Under the pieces are notes generated by a model, which was not told where the DNA came from, ran no database searches, and worked only from the letters and a program-made list of their open reading frames with translations. This document shows, one piece after another, positions 48,975 through 56,634 of a stretch of 64,000 nt of DNA. The position numbers were made by a program, and so were the translations under genes. Source of the DNA: an uncultured Cocleimonas sp. (lineage in GTDB: Bacteria > Pseudomonadota > Gammaproteobacteria > Thiotrichales > Thiotrichaceae); NCBI RefSeq assembly GCF_947495625.1, contig NZ_CANLZW010000015.1, positions 43,590-107,589 of the forward strand, given 5' to 3'. The number at the start of each line of letters is the position of its first letter. Position 1 is the stretch's first letter.

Positions 48975-49067
48975 ATGATCAAAGAACACTGCACAGTAAT
49001 TGCATTACTGTTAATCGCGGGAGGTTACAGCATAAGCAAGCATAGTGCTATGATAATCAGATTTTAA
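48975..49067 (+). CDS. Candidate 30-residue membrane peptide
   Basis: ATG at 48975 follows AAGGAGAAAG, the best-spaced Shine-Dalgarno in the neighbourhood, and the frame runs 30 codons to TAA. The peptide has a single hydrophobic span (TVIALLLIAGG) after a short polar N-terminus. It ends 21 bases before yaiI and could be its leader gene. It was found by eye; there is no family support, and it could be spurious. Confidence 0.4.
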   Translation: MIKEHCTVIALLLIAGGYSISKHSAMIIRF

Positions 49068-49088
49068 AGGCTTGAATGAGCAACAATT

Positions 49089-49532
49089 ATGAAAATCTGG
49101 GTCGATGCGGACGCATGTCCAACTCCTATCAAAGAAATAATCTTTAGAGTAGCGACTCGTAAAGAAATACTAACAACGTTAATCGCCAATCATGGATTGC
49201 GAATTCCGCCTTCACCGTTTATTAAATTCTCTCAAGTGCCATCAGGGTTTGATGTCGCCGACAACGAAATTGTTGAACGATTAGAAAAAGGTGATTTAGT
49301 AATTACTCAAGACATTCCACTAGCCGCAGAAGTCATTGAAAAAGGTGCTGTAGCACTGAATCCACGTGGTGAGTTATATACGACAGAAAATATCAAAGAA
49401 CGCCTGAATATGCGCGACTTTATGGAAACTTTGAGATCGAGCGGAATTAATTCGTCTGGCCCGGCACCACTAAACCATAAAGACCGTCAAAACTTTGCAA
49501 ATAGTCTTGATAGGTTGCTTCATCAAAATTAG
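49089..49532 (+). CDS. yaiI: YaiI/YqxD family protein (UPF0178, PIN-like)
   Basis: A 147-residue protein with the full family pattern: [17 protein letters not shown] at the N-terminus with Asp residues of a PIN-like site, [38 protein letters not shown] (partly family text), RGELYT and the C-terminal [21 protein letters not shown]. It may be a nuclease-like protein, but the function is not established. The last 86 bases overlap, tail to tail, the coding region of the convergent M23 peptidase gene. Confidence 0.9.
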   Translation: MKIWVDADACPTPIKEIIFRVATRKEILTTLIANHGLRIPPSPFIKFSQVPSGFDVADNEIVERLEKGDLVITQDIPLAAEVIEKGAVALNPRGELYTTENIKERLNMRDFMETLRSSGINSSGPAPLNHKDRQNFANSLDRLLHQN

Positions 49533-50511
49533 CCACTAATTTACTGTCATCTGATGCTTTAGCGTACTGTCGTATAATCGGTTTTGAAGCCACAGTCGCT
49601 TTACCAGCAAGGAATATGCGTGGATCAACTTCAGTCTCATTAAGCGCTACTTCTAAATGCAGATGCGGCCCTGTTGAAACGCCAGTACTACCCACTAATC
49701 CGATGACATCCGCAGGCGTTACCTTCTGACCGACTTCTACCAAAATTTCTTTTAAATGTGAATATCGGGTAAGAACGGTATTACCGTGTTTTATTTCAAT
49801 ATTATTACCATAGCCTGCTTTTCTACCAGCGAACACTACCGTGCCTTCTCCCATCGCCTGGACTTTAGTACCAGCCTGCGCAGCAATATCAATACCAGAA
49901 TGCATTCTCATATTACCGTGTATGGGATGTTTACGCATACCAAAACCCGAAGATAAGGAACCATCTTTGACAGGAAAATTACTGATCTTAATCACAGAAG
50001 TAGCAAGTGTAGAACGTTTAGTTTTTGTTAGTGCTGTTGAGACTTCACTGTCATCTTTTTCGACATTGTCTAAAAATATTAGCTGATTATTTTTTTCAGC
50101 TTCATCTATTTCATCATTTATTGCTTCAACTTCAGCTACATTTGAAACCGCATGTTGCTGATGCTTTAAATGGTTAACAGATTCTAACGGTACATATTCA
50201 TTTGAATGAAAATCTTCAACTTCAGAAGTTATTGCTTGAGCTTTTACATGAGTTAGCACTTGAGCTTTTGATTTAGCTTCTGTTTGAATATTTGCTTGAT
50301 GAACGTCGGATGTTTGAACGTCTGAAACGTGATCAGTTGATAAAATTTCTGTCGATTCGTTTTGACCAGTTTTCAAATTAATCGCAAATATGGTAGCAAT
50401 TGAGACAACCAGACTTGATATCAATATTAATGAGTGTTTAGACACACCGTTTGTTACAACGCCGTTACTACTCTCTCTACTACTCACTCTTTCACAATTA
50501 AGAATATGCAT
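49447..50511 (-). CDS. Membrane-anchored M23 (LytM) family peptidase
   Basis: A 354-residue protein with an N-terminal anchor ([17 protein letters not shown], about residues 29-45), a long Ser/Glu/Val-rich linker to about residue 170, then a LytM endopeptidase domain: [21 protein letters not shown] (first His and Asp ligands), [21 protein letters not shown], and GPHLHLEV (HxH zinc ligand). It would cleave peptidoglycan cross-links or act as an activator. The C-terminal 28 codons overlap yaiI on the opposite strand. Confidence 0.9.
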   Translation of the reverse strand: MHILNCERVSSRESSNGVVTNGVSKHSLILISSLVVSIATIFAINLKTGQNESTEILSTDHVSDVQTSDVHQANIQTEAKSKAQVLTHVKAQAITSEVEDFHSNEYVPLESVNHLKHQQHAVSNVAEVEAINDEIDEAEKNNQLIFLDNVEKDDSEVSTALTKTKRSTLATSVIKISNFPVKDGSLSSGFGMRKHPIHGNMRMHSGIDIAAQAGTKVQAMGEGTVVFAGRKAGYGNNIEIKHGNTVLTRYSHLKEILVEVGQKVTPADVIGLVGSTGVSTGPHLHLEVALNETEVDPRIFLAGKATVASKPIIRQYAKASDDSKLVANFDEATYQDYLQSFDGLYGLVVPGQTN

Positions 50512-50597
50512 ACTTATTTCGCAGGGGTATAGGTTTTTCGAATATTAGCATATACTGTTATGGGTATTCAATAAGCCATTTGGGTAGTAAATGCTAG

Positions 50598-50626
50598 GTC
50601 ACCCCCCTACTTATAAGGGCTTTTTT
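50598..50626 (+). repeat. BOX-like short repeat, unit form
   Basis: GTCACCCCCCTACTTATAAG, GGC and a T6 tail. In minus sense it starts 15 bases after the TauE/SafE stop codon and ends 86 bases before the M23 peptidase start. Confidence 0.9.
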
Positions 50627-50641
50627 ATAATTATGAATGGT

Positions 50642-51409
50642 CTAAAAGACGAGAACCTTAATTAAGCCGATAATTGATAGGCAAGATAGTGCAATCAACA
50701 CTATTCGCTTCAAGGCCTTTTCTGAAAGAATGATAAAAAGTTTAGAACCATAAATGATCCCGATCAACATGGGCAAGATCAAAATAGCAGTGGTATAGAA
50801 TATTTCTTGATTCAACAGACCATTAAAATAAGCCGAAACAAAAAAGGTAGGTTCCACAATAAAGAAATAGACCACTGCTGTGGCACGTATCGTTCTCACA
50901 GGAAAACTGGAACTGGTTAATATCGATGCCAGAAATATTCCGCCAATTGCCGCCATGCCATCGTATAAGCCGGCGAATAAACCTGCGGCGTTTAAACGTA
51001 GTTGCGTCACAGGCTTTTTAAAGGTAAATCGCGATAAGCTAAAAATGACGATAAACAATAGGTATACACTGATCAACACTTGGTGAATGGCAGGGTTTAG
51101 ATTCGCCAACAATAACACGCCAATAATATTACCAATGATTGCCGTGATAGCGAGTGCTTTGAGTATCTTGAAATCCACATCCAGTTTTACGTTTCTAAGC
51201 ATAAATAGAGAGGCAATAATTTCCATCAAGATAACCATCACCACGATGTATTTCACTTCGAGCCAAAAGCTAGTACTGGCAACAACCAAAGCAGAAAAGC
51301 CAAACCCAATGCAGCCACGAACGATCGCAGCTAAAAACACAACGGCAGCCAGCAGCGCTAATTGTGAGTAGCTATCAACGAATAAGTATTCAGCAAGCGC
51401 AGAAAACAT
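50642..51409 (-). CDS. TauE/SafE family membrane permease
   Basis: A 255-residue integral membrane protein with about seven to eight hydrophobic helices and the duplicated family pattern: VFLAAIVRGCIGFGFSALVVA in the first half and LRLNAAGLFAGLYDGMAAIGGI in the second. Relatives export sulfite, sulfonates or organosulfur anions. The substrate is not predictable here, because no sulfur-metabolism gene adjoins it. Confidence 0.9.
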   Translation of the reverse strand: MFSALAEYLFVDSYSQLALLAAVVFLAAIVRGCIGFGFSALVVASTSFWLEVKYIVVMVILMEIIASLFMLRNVKLDVDFKILKALAITAIIGNIIGVLLLANLNPAIHQVLISVYLLFIVIFSLSRFTFKKPVTQLRLNAAGLFAGLYDGMAAIGGIFLASILTSSSFPVRTIRATAVVYFFIVEPTFFVSAYFNGLLNQEIFYTTAILILPMLIGIIYGSKLFIILSEKALKRIVLIALSCLSIIGLIKVLVF

Positions 51410-51488
51410 AATGTCAGTTAAACAACATTAGAATTTGATTATTTTCAAGAGAGTAGATTCGTTTGATTCGTTGAAAAGATGAGTCAAT

Positions 51489-51902
51489 CTATGTATGACA
51501 GATTGGAGAGTCATCAGGATTTTCGACACTACTGACTATGGTTTCAACAAAGGTATTGAATTCATCCATAGAAATTGCACCAAGCATTCGATTCATAATA
51601 TCCGGGTCAACTTGTGCAACCGTTTGTTTGCCCCCTGCCAGTTGAATATAGATGCCAGCCGCATTCGTTTCGGTGTCAGAATCTTCCATATTTTCTTCGA
51701 GCAGTTTCTGATCTTCAGGAGCTAATAATTCGTGATAATCATCGAGCTCATCCCATAAATCATCTTCGATATCTTCAGGCGTTTTTATAACAATGCTATC
51801 CAGCATTGGGTCGATATATTCTTCCCATTCGAGTGATTTTTTATTTAAAAAAGCGATAAATTTATCTGCTATTTCACGATTAAAAAATAAATATTCCAAC
51901 AT
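51489..51902 (-). CDS. Hypothetical acidic protein
   Basis: A 137-residue, strongly acidic, soluble protein that I do not recognise. N-terminal EYLFFNREIADKFIAFLNKK, a helical Asp/Glu-rich middle (EDIEDDLWDELDDYHELLAPEDQ) and a C-terminal AISMDEFNTFVETIVSSVENP. No signal peptide, metal motif or membrane segment. It resembles small proteins conserved among marine gammaproteobacteria. It is 79 bases upstream of the TauE gene on the same strand. Confidence 0.75.
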   Translation of the reverse strand: MLEYLFFNREIADKFIAFLNKKSLEWEEYIDPMLDSIVIKTPEDIEDDLWDELDDYHELLAPEDQKLLEENMEDSDTETNAAGIYIQLAGGKQTVAQVDPDIMNRMLGAISMDEFNTFVETIVSSVENPDDSPICHT

Positions 51903-52024
51903 TTCACATCACCCTTTTACATCTACTATAACTATTAAAAACTATCTAACTGTTGTATTTAACTAGCTGTTTTTTGTTTAGCATTCCGTCTTGAGTATTT
52001 TTTAATGCCCGTATACAACTGAAA

Positions 52025-52867
52025 TTAATCGTTGAGTTCGCCACCGGCAAATTTCAGTATGAATTTATCCATCCATTTAGTCGGCAATATGCGCTTCAAC
52101 CCACCCATAATATAGGTCGGCTTGGTAACGTAATAATGCGCCTGTGGATTATCTTTTTCCAGTGCATGAATCACTTTTTCTAACACTGCTTCAGGTGGAA
52201 GCGTGAATGAATCGGTATTACCTTCTTTCTCCAGTCGTTGCAGTGTTTTGCGATAGCGATCTCGATGAACGCTGGCTTCCATATCCACATTCGCTTTCAA
52301 CGCCAATAAAGCATTAGGGCGAAAACGACTTTCGATAGGCCCAGGTTCAATCAATGATACTTTGATATTGGTATCCGAAAGCTCCAACCGTAAGGTATCT
52401 GCAAAACCTTCAATAGCATACTTACTGGCGTTATACGCACCACGAAACGGCAGTGAAACCAAGCCTAATACTGAACTATTAAATATGACTCGACCGCGAT
52501 TATTCTGGCGCATCATCACCAGTAAACGATTATTCAATTCCATCCAACCAAACACATTGGCAGCAAATTGTTTTTCCAGGGTTTCACGAGTCAAGTCTTC
52601 AACCGCACCGGGTTGCCCATAAGCACCATTATGAAACACCGCATACAAATTGGTGCCTACCAACAGCATCAACTCATTAGCCAAGTCCTGAACACTTTCA
52701 GAATCAGCATAATCCAGTTGCAGACATTTAAAGCCTTCAGAGATTAAACGTTTTACGTCTTCATCCTTTCTCGCCGTTACATAAACGTTATAATCACGCG
52801 CCATTAAACCCTTCGCCACGTGATAACCAATGCCGCTTGAGCAGCCTGTAATAAGTATTGTTTCCAT
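52025..52867 (-). CDS. Short-chain dehydrogenase/reductase
   Basis: The frame is open to 52900, but the SDR fold starts METILITGCSSGIG at the ATG at 52867, giving 280 residues. Cofactor motif GCSSGIG, NGAYGQPGA (a variant of NNAG with His-Asn-Gly-Ala), catalytic Ser in the FNSSVLG stretch and YNASKYA (Tyr and Lys). The C-terminal tail carries YYVTKPTYIMGGLKRILP, a common feature of SDRs acting on lipids or retinoid-like substrates. The substrate is unknown. No Shine-Dalgarno is evident. Confidence 0.88.
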   Translation of the reverse strand: METILITGCSSGIGYHVAKGLMARDYNVYVTARKDEDVKRLISEGFKCLQLDYADSESVQDLANELMLLVGTNLYAVFHNGAYGQPGAVEDLTRETLEKQFAANVFGWMELNNRLLVMMRQNNRGRVIFNSSVLGLVSLPFRGAYNASKYAIEGFADTLRLELSDTNIKVSLIEPGPIESRFRPNALLALKANVDMEASVHRDRYRKTLQRLEKEGNTDSFTLPPEAVLEKVIHALEKDNPQAHYYVTKPTYIMGGLKRILPTKWMDKFILKFAGGELND

Positions 52868-52896
52868 GGCGCAATCGTAACAACTAAAAGAGTAAA

Positions 52897-52960
52897 ACAC
52901 ACCCCTCTACTTGCTTTATTAGGCTCACCAAGAGACAAGAAAGTACGCAGGGTTACGCGA
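52897..52960 (+). repeat. Degenerate BOX-like head followed by a hairpin element
   Basis: CACACCCCTCTACTT (52897-52911) is a decayed head. It is followed by GGCTCACCAAGAG, a 13-base word also found after proS, and then by a hairpin GTTACGC/GCGTGAC (52939-52955). The element lies just upstream of the SDR start. Confidence 0.5.
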
Positions 52961-53033
52961 AGCGTGACGCAGTGTTGGTTGAAACTAAGATCATTCCATT
53001 TTAAATTCCCTACACTATAGGCAGATTAATTAA

Positions 53034-53061
53034 TCACCCCCTTACTTACCGCCATTTTTTT
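53034..53061 (+). repeat. BOX-like short repeat, diverged unit
   Basis: TCACCCCCTTACTTACCGCCA and a T7 tail; one C of the run is changed to T. It lies 47 bases upstream of the hydrolase gene at 53109, in the divergent gap with the SDR gene. Confidence 0.75.
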
Positions 53062-53108
53062 ATTAAAATAATGGTACTGTCAGTCTACAAAACATCAGCT
53101 CGCTTAAT

Positions 53109-53660
53109 ATGAAAACGCAAACAAAAATTTTAACCCTCCCCGGATATCTAGGGTCTGATGAAGGCCATTGGCAAACGATTTGGGAGCAACAATTAGACAA
53201 CATAGAACGCGTCCAACAAAACGACTGGGAATTCCCACAGTTGTCAGAGTGGTTGAAAACGTTAAATTCTCAAATACAGAATTCAGATAACAATATCGTT
53301 TTAGTGAGTCATAGCCTAGGCTGTTCTCTGATTAATCATTGGGCTGCTAACTACCAATCAGAAAAGGTCATTGGTGCATTAATGGTTGCGCCAGCGGATA
53401 TCGAATCAGATCAGCACACACCTGAAGTGCTTCGAAACTTCGCGCCCATGCCAATTCAAAACCTCCCGTTTCCGAGTATTGTTGTGACTAGTGATAATGA
53501 TCCTTATGTGTCTTTGTCACGTGCTCAGTATTTTGCAGATTGCTGGGGCAGCCGCTTTATTAACTATGGTCCATACGGACATTTAAATGCTGAGTCTGGA
53601 CTTGGAAATTGGGAATATGGTAAGGAGTTAATTGAACAATTAATTAACACTCAAAATTAA
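53109..53660 (+). CDS. RBBP9/YdeN-type serine hydrolase
   Basis: A 183-residue alpha/beta hydrolase. LPGYLGSDEGHWQTIWEQQ at the N-terminus is the family hallmark. The nucleophile is Ser69 in VSHSLGC, followed by an Asp in TSDNDPYVS and a His in YGPYGHLNAESG. The small size and missing lid fit the RBBP9/YdeN group, whose substrates are mostly unknown. It is cytoplasmic and a single-gene unit. The expanded repeat follows directly after its stop. Confidence 0.9.
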   Translation: MKTQTKILTLPGYLGSDEGHWQTIWEQQLDNIERVQQNDWEFPQLSEWLKTLNSQIQNSDNNIVLVSHSLGCSLINHWAANYQSEKVIGALMVAPADIESDQHTPEVLRNFAPMPIQNLPFPSIVVTSDNDPYVSLSRAQYFADCWGSRFINYGPYGHLNAESGLGNWEYGKELIEQLINTQN

Positions 53661-53668
53661 TAAATTAG

Positions 53669-53840
53669 GTCACCCCCCTACTTTAAGTGACTTTTCATTT
53701 CGTTGTTTGAAATGACTAAAGGAACTTATGCTTTGCGAAGTGACTTTTCATTTCGTTACTTGAAATGACTAAAGGAACTTATGCTTTGCGAAGTGACTTT
53801 TCATTTCGTTATTTGAAATGACCAGAGGAACTTATGCAGA
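53669..53840 (+). repeat. BOX-like repeat, expanded form with three tandem alpha modules
   Basis: Head GTCACCCCCCTACTT, then three head-to-tail 53-base modules starting at 53688, 53741 and 53794. Each contains TGACTTTT, a stem CATTTC/GAAATG with a 7-base loop GTTNYTT, and AGGAACTTATGC. The first two end CTTTGCGAAG; the last ends CAGAGCTAGG. The stems here pair C-G where the array at 7442 pairs T-A, a compensatory change. It ends 1 base before the stop codon of the gene at 53842. Confidence 0.92.
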
Positions 53841-53841
53841 G

Positions 53842-54258
53842 CTAGGCATATTTTCTAATTTGATGAAATGCTTCTTTGATACTGCCTTCATAATACCAAA
53901 CCAACCCACACATGCCATATATAGAAAGCGAAGCTAAAAAGTTAACATCTCTCATTAATGCTAGTGCGACAGGATCTACGAAATACCAGTAAATAGAGTA
54001 ACAACCATCAACACAAAACCATGTTATAAAAAGCATCAACGGTAATTTTGACCACTGCCTTTCTGACAAAACATGCATACTCCATGAAGCTGATAAATAG
54101 CTTAATGTCGCCATTATAATACTGATCGGGATATCCCAGTCAGGCGCTTGATAGTAAAATGAGCCAATGATTAATAGTATTAATCCAATAGCGAAGGTAA
54201 ATAATTTCCAAGGTCTTTTGTACTCTTCAAACAACTTGTTTAAATTATTATTTGTCAT
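53842..54258 (-). CDS. Hypothetical four-helix membrane protein
   Basis: A 138-residue protein with about four hydrophobic segments (LFTFAIGLILLIIGSFYY, ISIIMATLSYLSASW, LPLMLFITWFCVDGCYSIYW and LASLSIYGMCGLVWYY) and a basic C-terminus. I do not recognise the family. An AAAAGGAG-type Shine-Dalgarno lies upstream of the ATG. Its TAG stop codon adjoins the end of the repeat array. Confidence 0.75.
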   Translation of the reverse strand: MTNNNLNKLFEEYKRPWKLFTFAIGLILLIIGSFYYQAPDWDIPISIIMATLSYLSASWSMHVLSERQWSKLPLMLFITWFCVDGCYSIYWYFVDPVALALMRDVNFLASLSIYGMCGLVWYYEGSIKEAFHQIRKYA

Positions 54259-54301
54259 TTTAATCTCCTTTTGTTGATTTGTTTGTATTTAATAAAAAGT
54301 A

Positions 54302-54328
54302 CCCCGAATACGAAACCGTATATCGGGG
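54302..54328 (-). terminator. Intrinsic terminator of the creD-like gene
   Basis: CCCCGA and ATACG pair with CGTAT and TCGGGG around a 4-base loop, with one bulge. On the minus strand the stem is followed by ACTTTTTATT. It ends creD-like transcription before the 53842-54258 gene. Confidence 0.82.
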
Positions 54329-54387
54329 CAAATGCTTGGGGTTAAGCGTTAAAGAAAACCTATTTTTATGTTGTAGCTATGTAGCAA

Positions 54388-56052
54388 CTATGTAGTAGCT
54401 ATATTGGTGTTAGTCGGCAAAACGATGTTGTCAGGTGCTTCTCTCTTACTATCGTTATCGACATTATCTATTGGATAACCCTTATCATTAACATCTGGGT
54501 TATTGTCCGATCCGGTATCAACGTCTCTACCAATATTACGAGTTAACACCATTAACACTGCGAGTATGACCAGGAGTAATACCGTTCCTGCCAGAAGCGC
54601 GTAGTCTTCTAGTTTGAGTAAGGAATACAACAAGGTATATAAACCAGCCAATAACACCGTAATAATAATGGTTCGTTTTATGTTCCTTATCGCTGCATAG
54701 GCATAGAGACTGATCATAATGATGATGATTCCTGCGGCTGATATATAGGCATTGAAGAAACCTGCATGTTCTGCCATTGATAATAATGTTAGATAGAAGA
54801 TAGAAAGCGCCAGTCCAATCACGCCGTATTGAACGATATGTAAACGACGGCCAATTCCCATTTCGAAGATCAAAAAGGTGATGTAGGTTAAGGTAAAAAA
54901 CAACATGCCGTATTTAATCGCACGGGTGATCTGTGAATACAGTGATACCGATTCAAATAAATTCACACCGGCTTTAAATTCATTCACATTGAATTGCTGT
55001 TTTTCTAAGGTCCATAGTTGTGGGTAGTTACGCGCAAGGTTTGGCACTGACCATGTCGCTTCAAAACCATCATCACTCACTTCATGCTTGTTTGGTAATA
55101 CGCTTCCCTGAAAACTCGGATGTGGCCAGTCAGATACGATTTCTACATCAGTGGTTTTACCAAAAGGCGTAAAGTAAAAGCCCTGGCTGCCATTTATATT
55201 GAGGTTTAGCTGGAATGGGTATTTTGACTCTGGATCAACTGTCGAGTCACTGGCAGAAGCACTCAGTAAAGACAAATCAATAGGAGCATGAAAGCCACTG
55301 GCAATGGTATTCACCACTTTGGTACCCGGTTCGAAATCTATCGTTTTCTGATTATTCCAGTTAAGTCCGGATACTTTATTAATCGCCTGAGTATCGGATA
55401 TACCTAAAGCCAGCCATGAGCGATTCCAGTGAATTTCATCAATATTATTTGAGAGACTGCTGATATCAGGTCGCAGAAAATCGCCTGTCACATTCAAATC
55501 AGCGGTATAGACTAATGATTCATATAGGCTGCGTTTACGCGTTTCACCATTGAGCCTCACACTAATATTTAAATCATCCGGCAAGACAATCGCAGTACGT
55601 TGTTTGTAGATGGTTTTATTGACTTTACGCTCATAACCATCTTTATCTGTTTTAACTTCTTCGGTAATAAACTTTTCGGTATACGGTATAAATAATGCCG
55701 GACCTTGCAAGTTTTGCTGCTGTCCCCAGGTACTCGCTATATCATTCAGTACACCTCGGTAAAGGTTACTTCGTTCGCGAACGACATCACTAACCAGACT
55801 CAACGGTATCGTCATCAAACCAATTAAAACGGCAATTAGAATAAAACGAAAGACCAACGAATCGCTAATATTTTTCAGATCCGCAACATAGCGTTTCACC
55901 ATATGTTGGCCGTGGGGAGTGGTTGCTCCTTCAACTATTTCTGGTGTTTTCAACAAACCGACTTTGCGTGCCATAAAAATAGCGGCGAATAAGAACAGTG
56001 CAATAATAATGACTAAGAAAATTAGTCCCATAAGACCAGCAATAATACCCAT
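54388..56052 (-). CDS. CreD-like inner-membrane protein
   Basis: A 554-residue membrane protein of the CreD family. An N-terminal anchor precedes the usual start (IAGLMGLIFLVIIIALFLFAAIF). A second segment (FRFILIAVLIGLMTIPLSLV), a large periplasmic domain with RSNLYRGVLND and GPALFIPY at about residues 95-370, and then a cluster of five to six helices (AIKYGMLFFTLTYITFLIFE and on) follow. E. coli CreD is tied to envelope integrity and beta-lactam response through CreBC. No creBC genes are nearby, so regulation may differ. A Ser/Asp-rich tail follows. Confidence 0.9.
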   Translation of the reverse strand: MGIIAGLMGLIFLVIIIALFLFAAIFMARKVGLLKTPEIVEGATTPHGQHMVKRYVADLKNISDSLVFRFILIAVLIGLMTIPLSLVSDVVRERSNLYRGVLNDIASTWGQQQNLQGPALFIPYTEKFITEEVKTDKDGYERKVNKTIYKQRTAIVLPDDLNISVRLNGETRKRSLYESLVYTADLNVTGDFLRPDISSLSNNIDEIHWNRSWLALGISDTQAINKVSGLNWNNQKTIDFEPGTKVVNTIASGFHAPIDLSLLSASASDSTVDPESKYPFQLNLNINGSQGFYFTPFGKTTDVEIVSDWPHPSFQGSVLPNKHEVSDDGFEATWSVPNLARNYPQLWTLEKQQFNVNEFKAGVNLFESVSLYSQITRAIKYGMLFFTLTYITFLIFEMGIGRRLHIVQYGVIGLALSIFYLTLLSMAEHAGFFNAYISAAGIIIIMISLYAYAAIRNIKRTIIITVLLAGLYTLLYSLLKLEDYALLAGTVLLLVILAVLMVLTRNIGRDVDTGSDNNPDVNDKGYPIDNVDNDSKREAPDNIVLPTNTNIATT

Positions 56053-56260
56053 AGCGATACCTCGTTTAATAATTTAATGAATTAACGAGTACTAGCTTAT
56101 TAAAGGAGTTAGTAGATAAAGTGCGGGGGTGATGAATTTGTTAAGGGGATTATGTGCAGATATTGCGTAGATAGATTATAAATAGATAAGGAATGTAAAG
56201 ATTTCAAATGTGTAGCTTAGATAATTCTAAACTACACATTGGTGCTATTCAGTAAAAGAT

Positions 56261-56500
56261 TTAATGATTAGCAACTATGAGTGTGGTTAAAGCTTGTGAA
56301 TGCTCAGCCGCTTTGCGACCGATATCGGTAAGATAACCGCCATCTTTTTGAGTGATTAGTCCTTTATCATGCAATCTTTCCGCAGCAGCAACAAGCTCTG
56401 CTCTAGCATCATGATGCACTTTGATTCCATCTTGTTCATTTTTCAAATTAAACTGAGTAAGCAAATTTAATTCTTCGGTTAATTCTGGGTTGAATGGCAT
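56261..56500 (-). CDS. TIGR02647 family small protein
   Basis: A 79-residue protein with the family pattern MPFNPELTEELNLL at the start and AAERLHDKGLITQKDGGYLTDIGRKAAEH (partly) at the end, resembling a winged-helix-like fold. It may bind nucleic acid, but no function is established. It is a single gene between the creD-like gene and the RND pump. A short degenerate G-run (56117-56133) upstream of the creD-like gene is the only repeat-like trace nearby. Confidence 0.88.
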   Translation of the reverse strand: MPFNPELTEELNLLTQFNLKNEQDGIKVHHDARAELVAAAERLHDKGLITQKDGGYLTDIGRKAAEHSQALTTLIVANH

Positions 56501-56634
56501 TATTGTGGTTCCTCTTCTTAAAATACAGATGTATAGCTATATTAAACATATAGACCTTTAATAAATTTTAAAGGTCAATTTTTTAACAGCTGTCTATTTA
56601 ACAAACAAAGTTTAGCAGATTTTTCGCAAAGTAT

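Noticed and set aside
56117..56133. Short G5 motif upstream of the creD-like gene resembling a repeat head
   Set aside because: Only GTGCGGGGGTGAT is similar and there is no A6/T6 part; too decayed to call as a copy.
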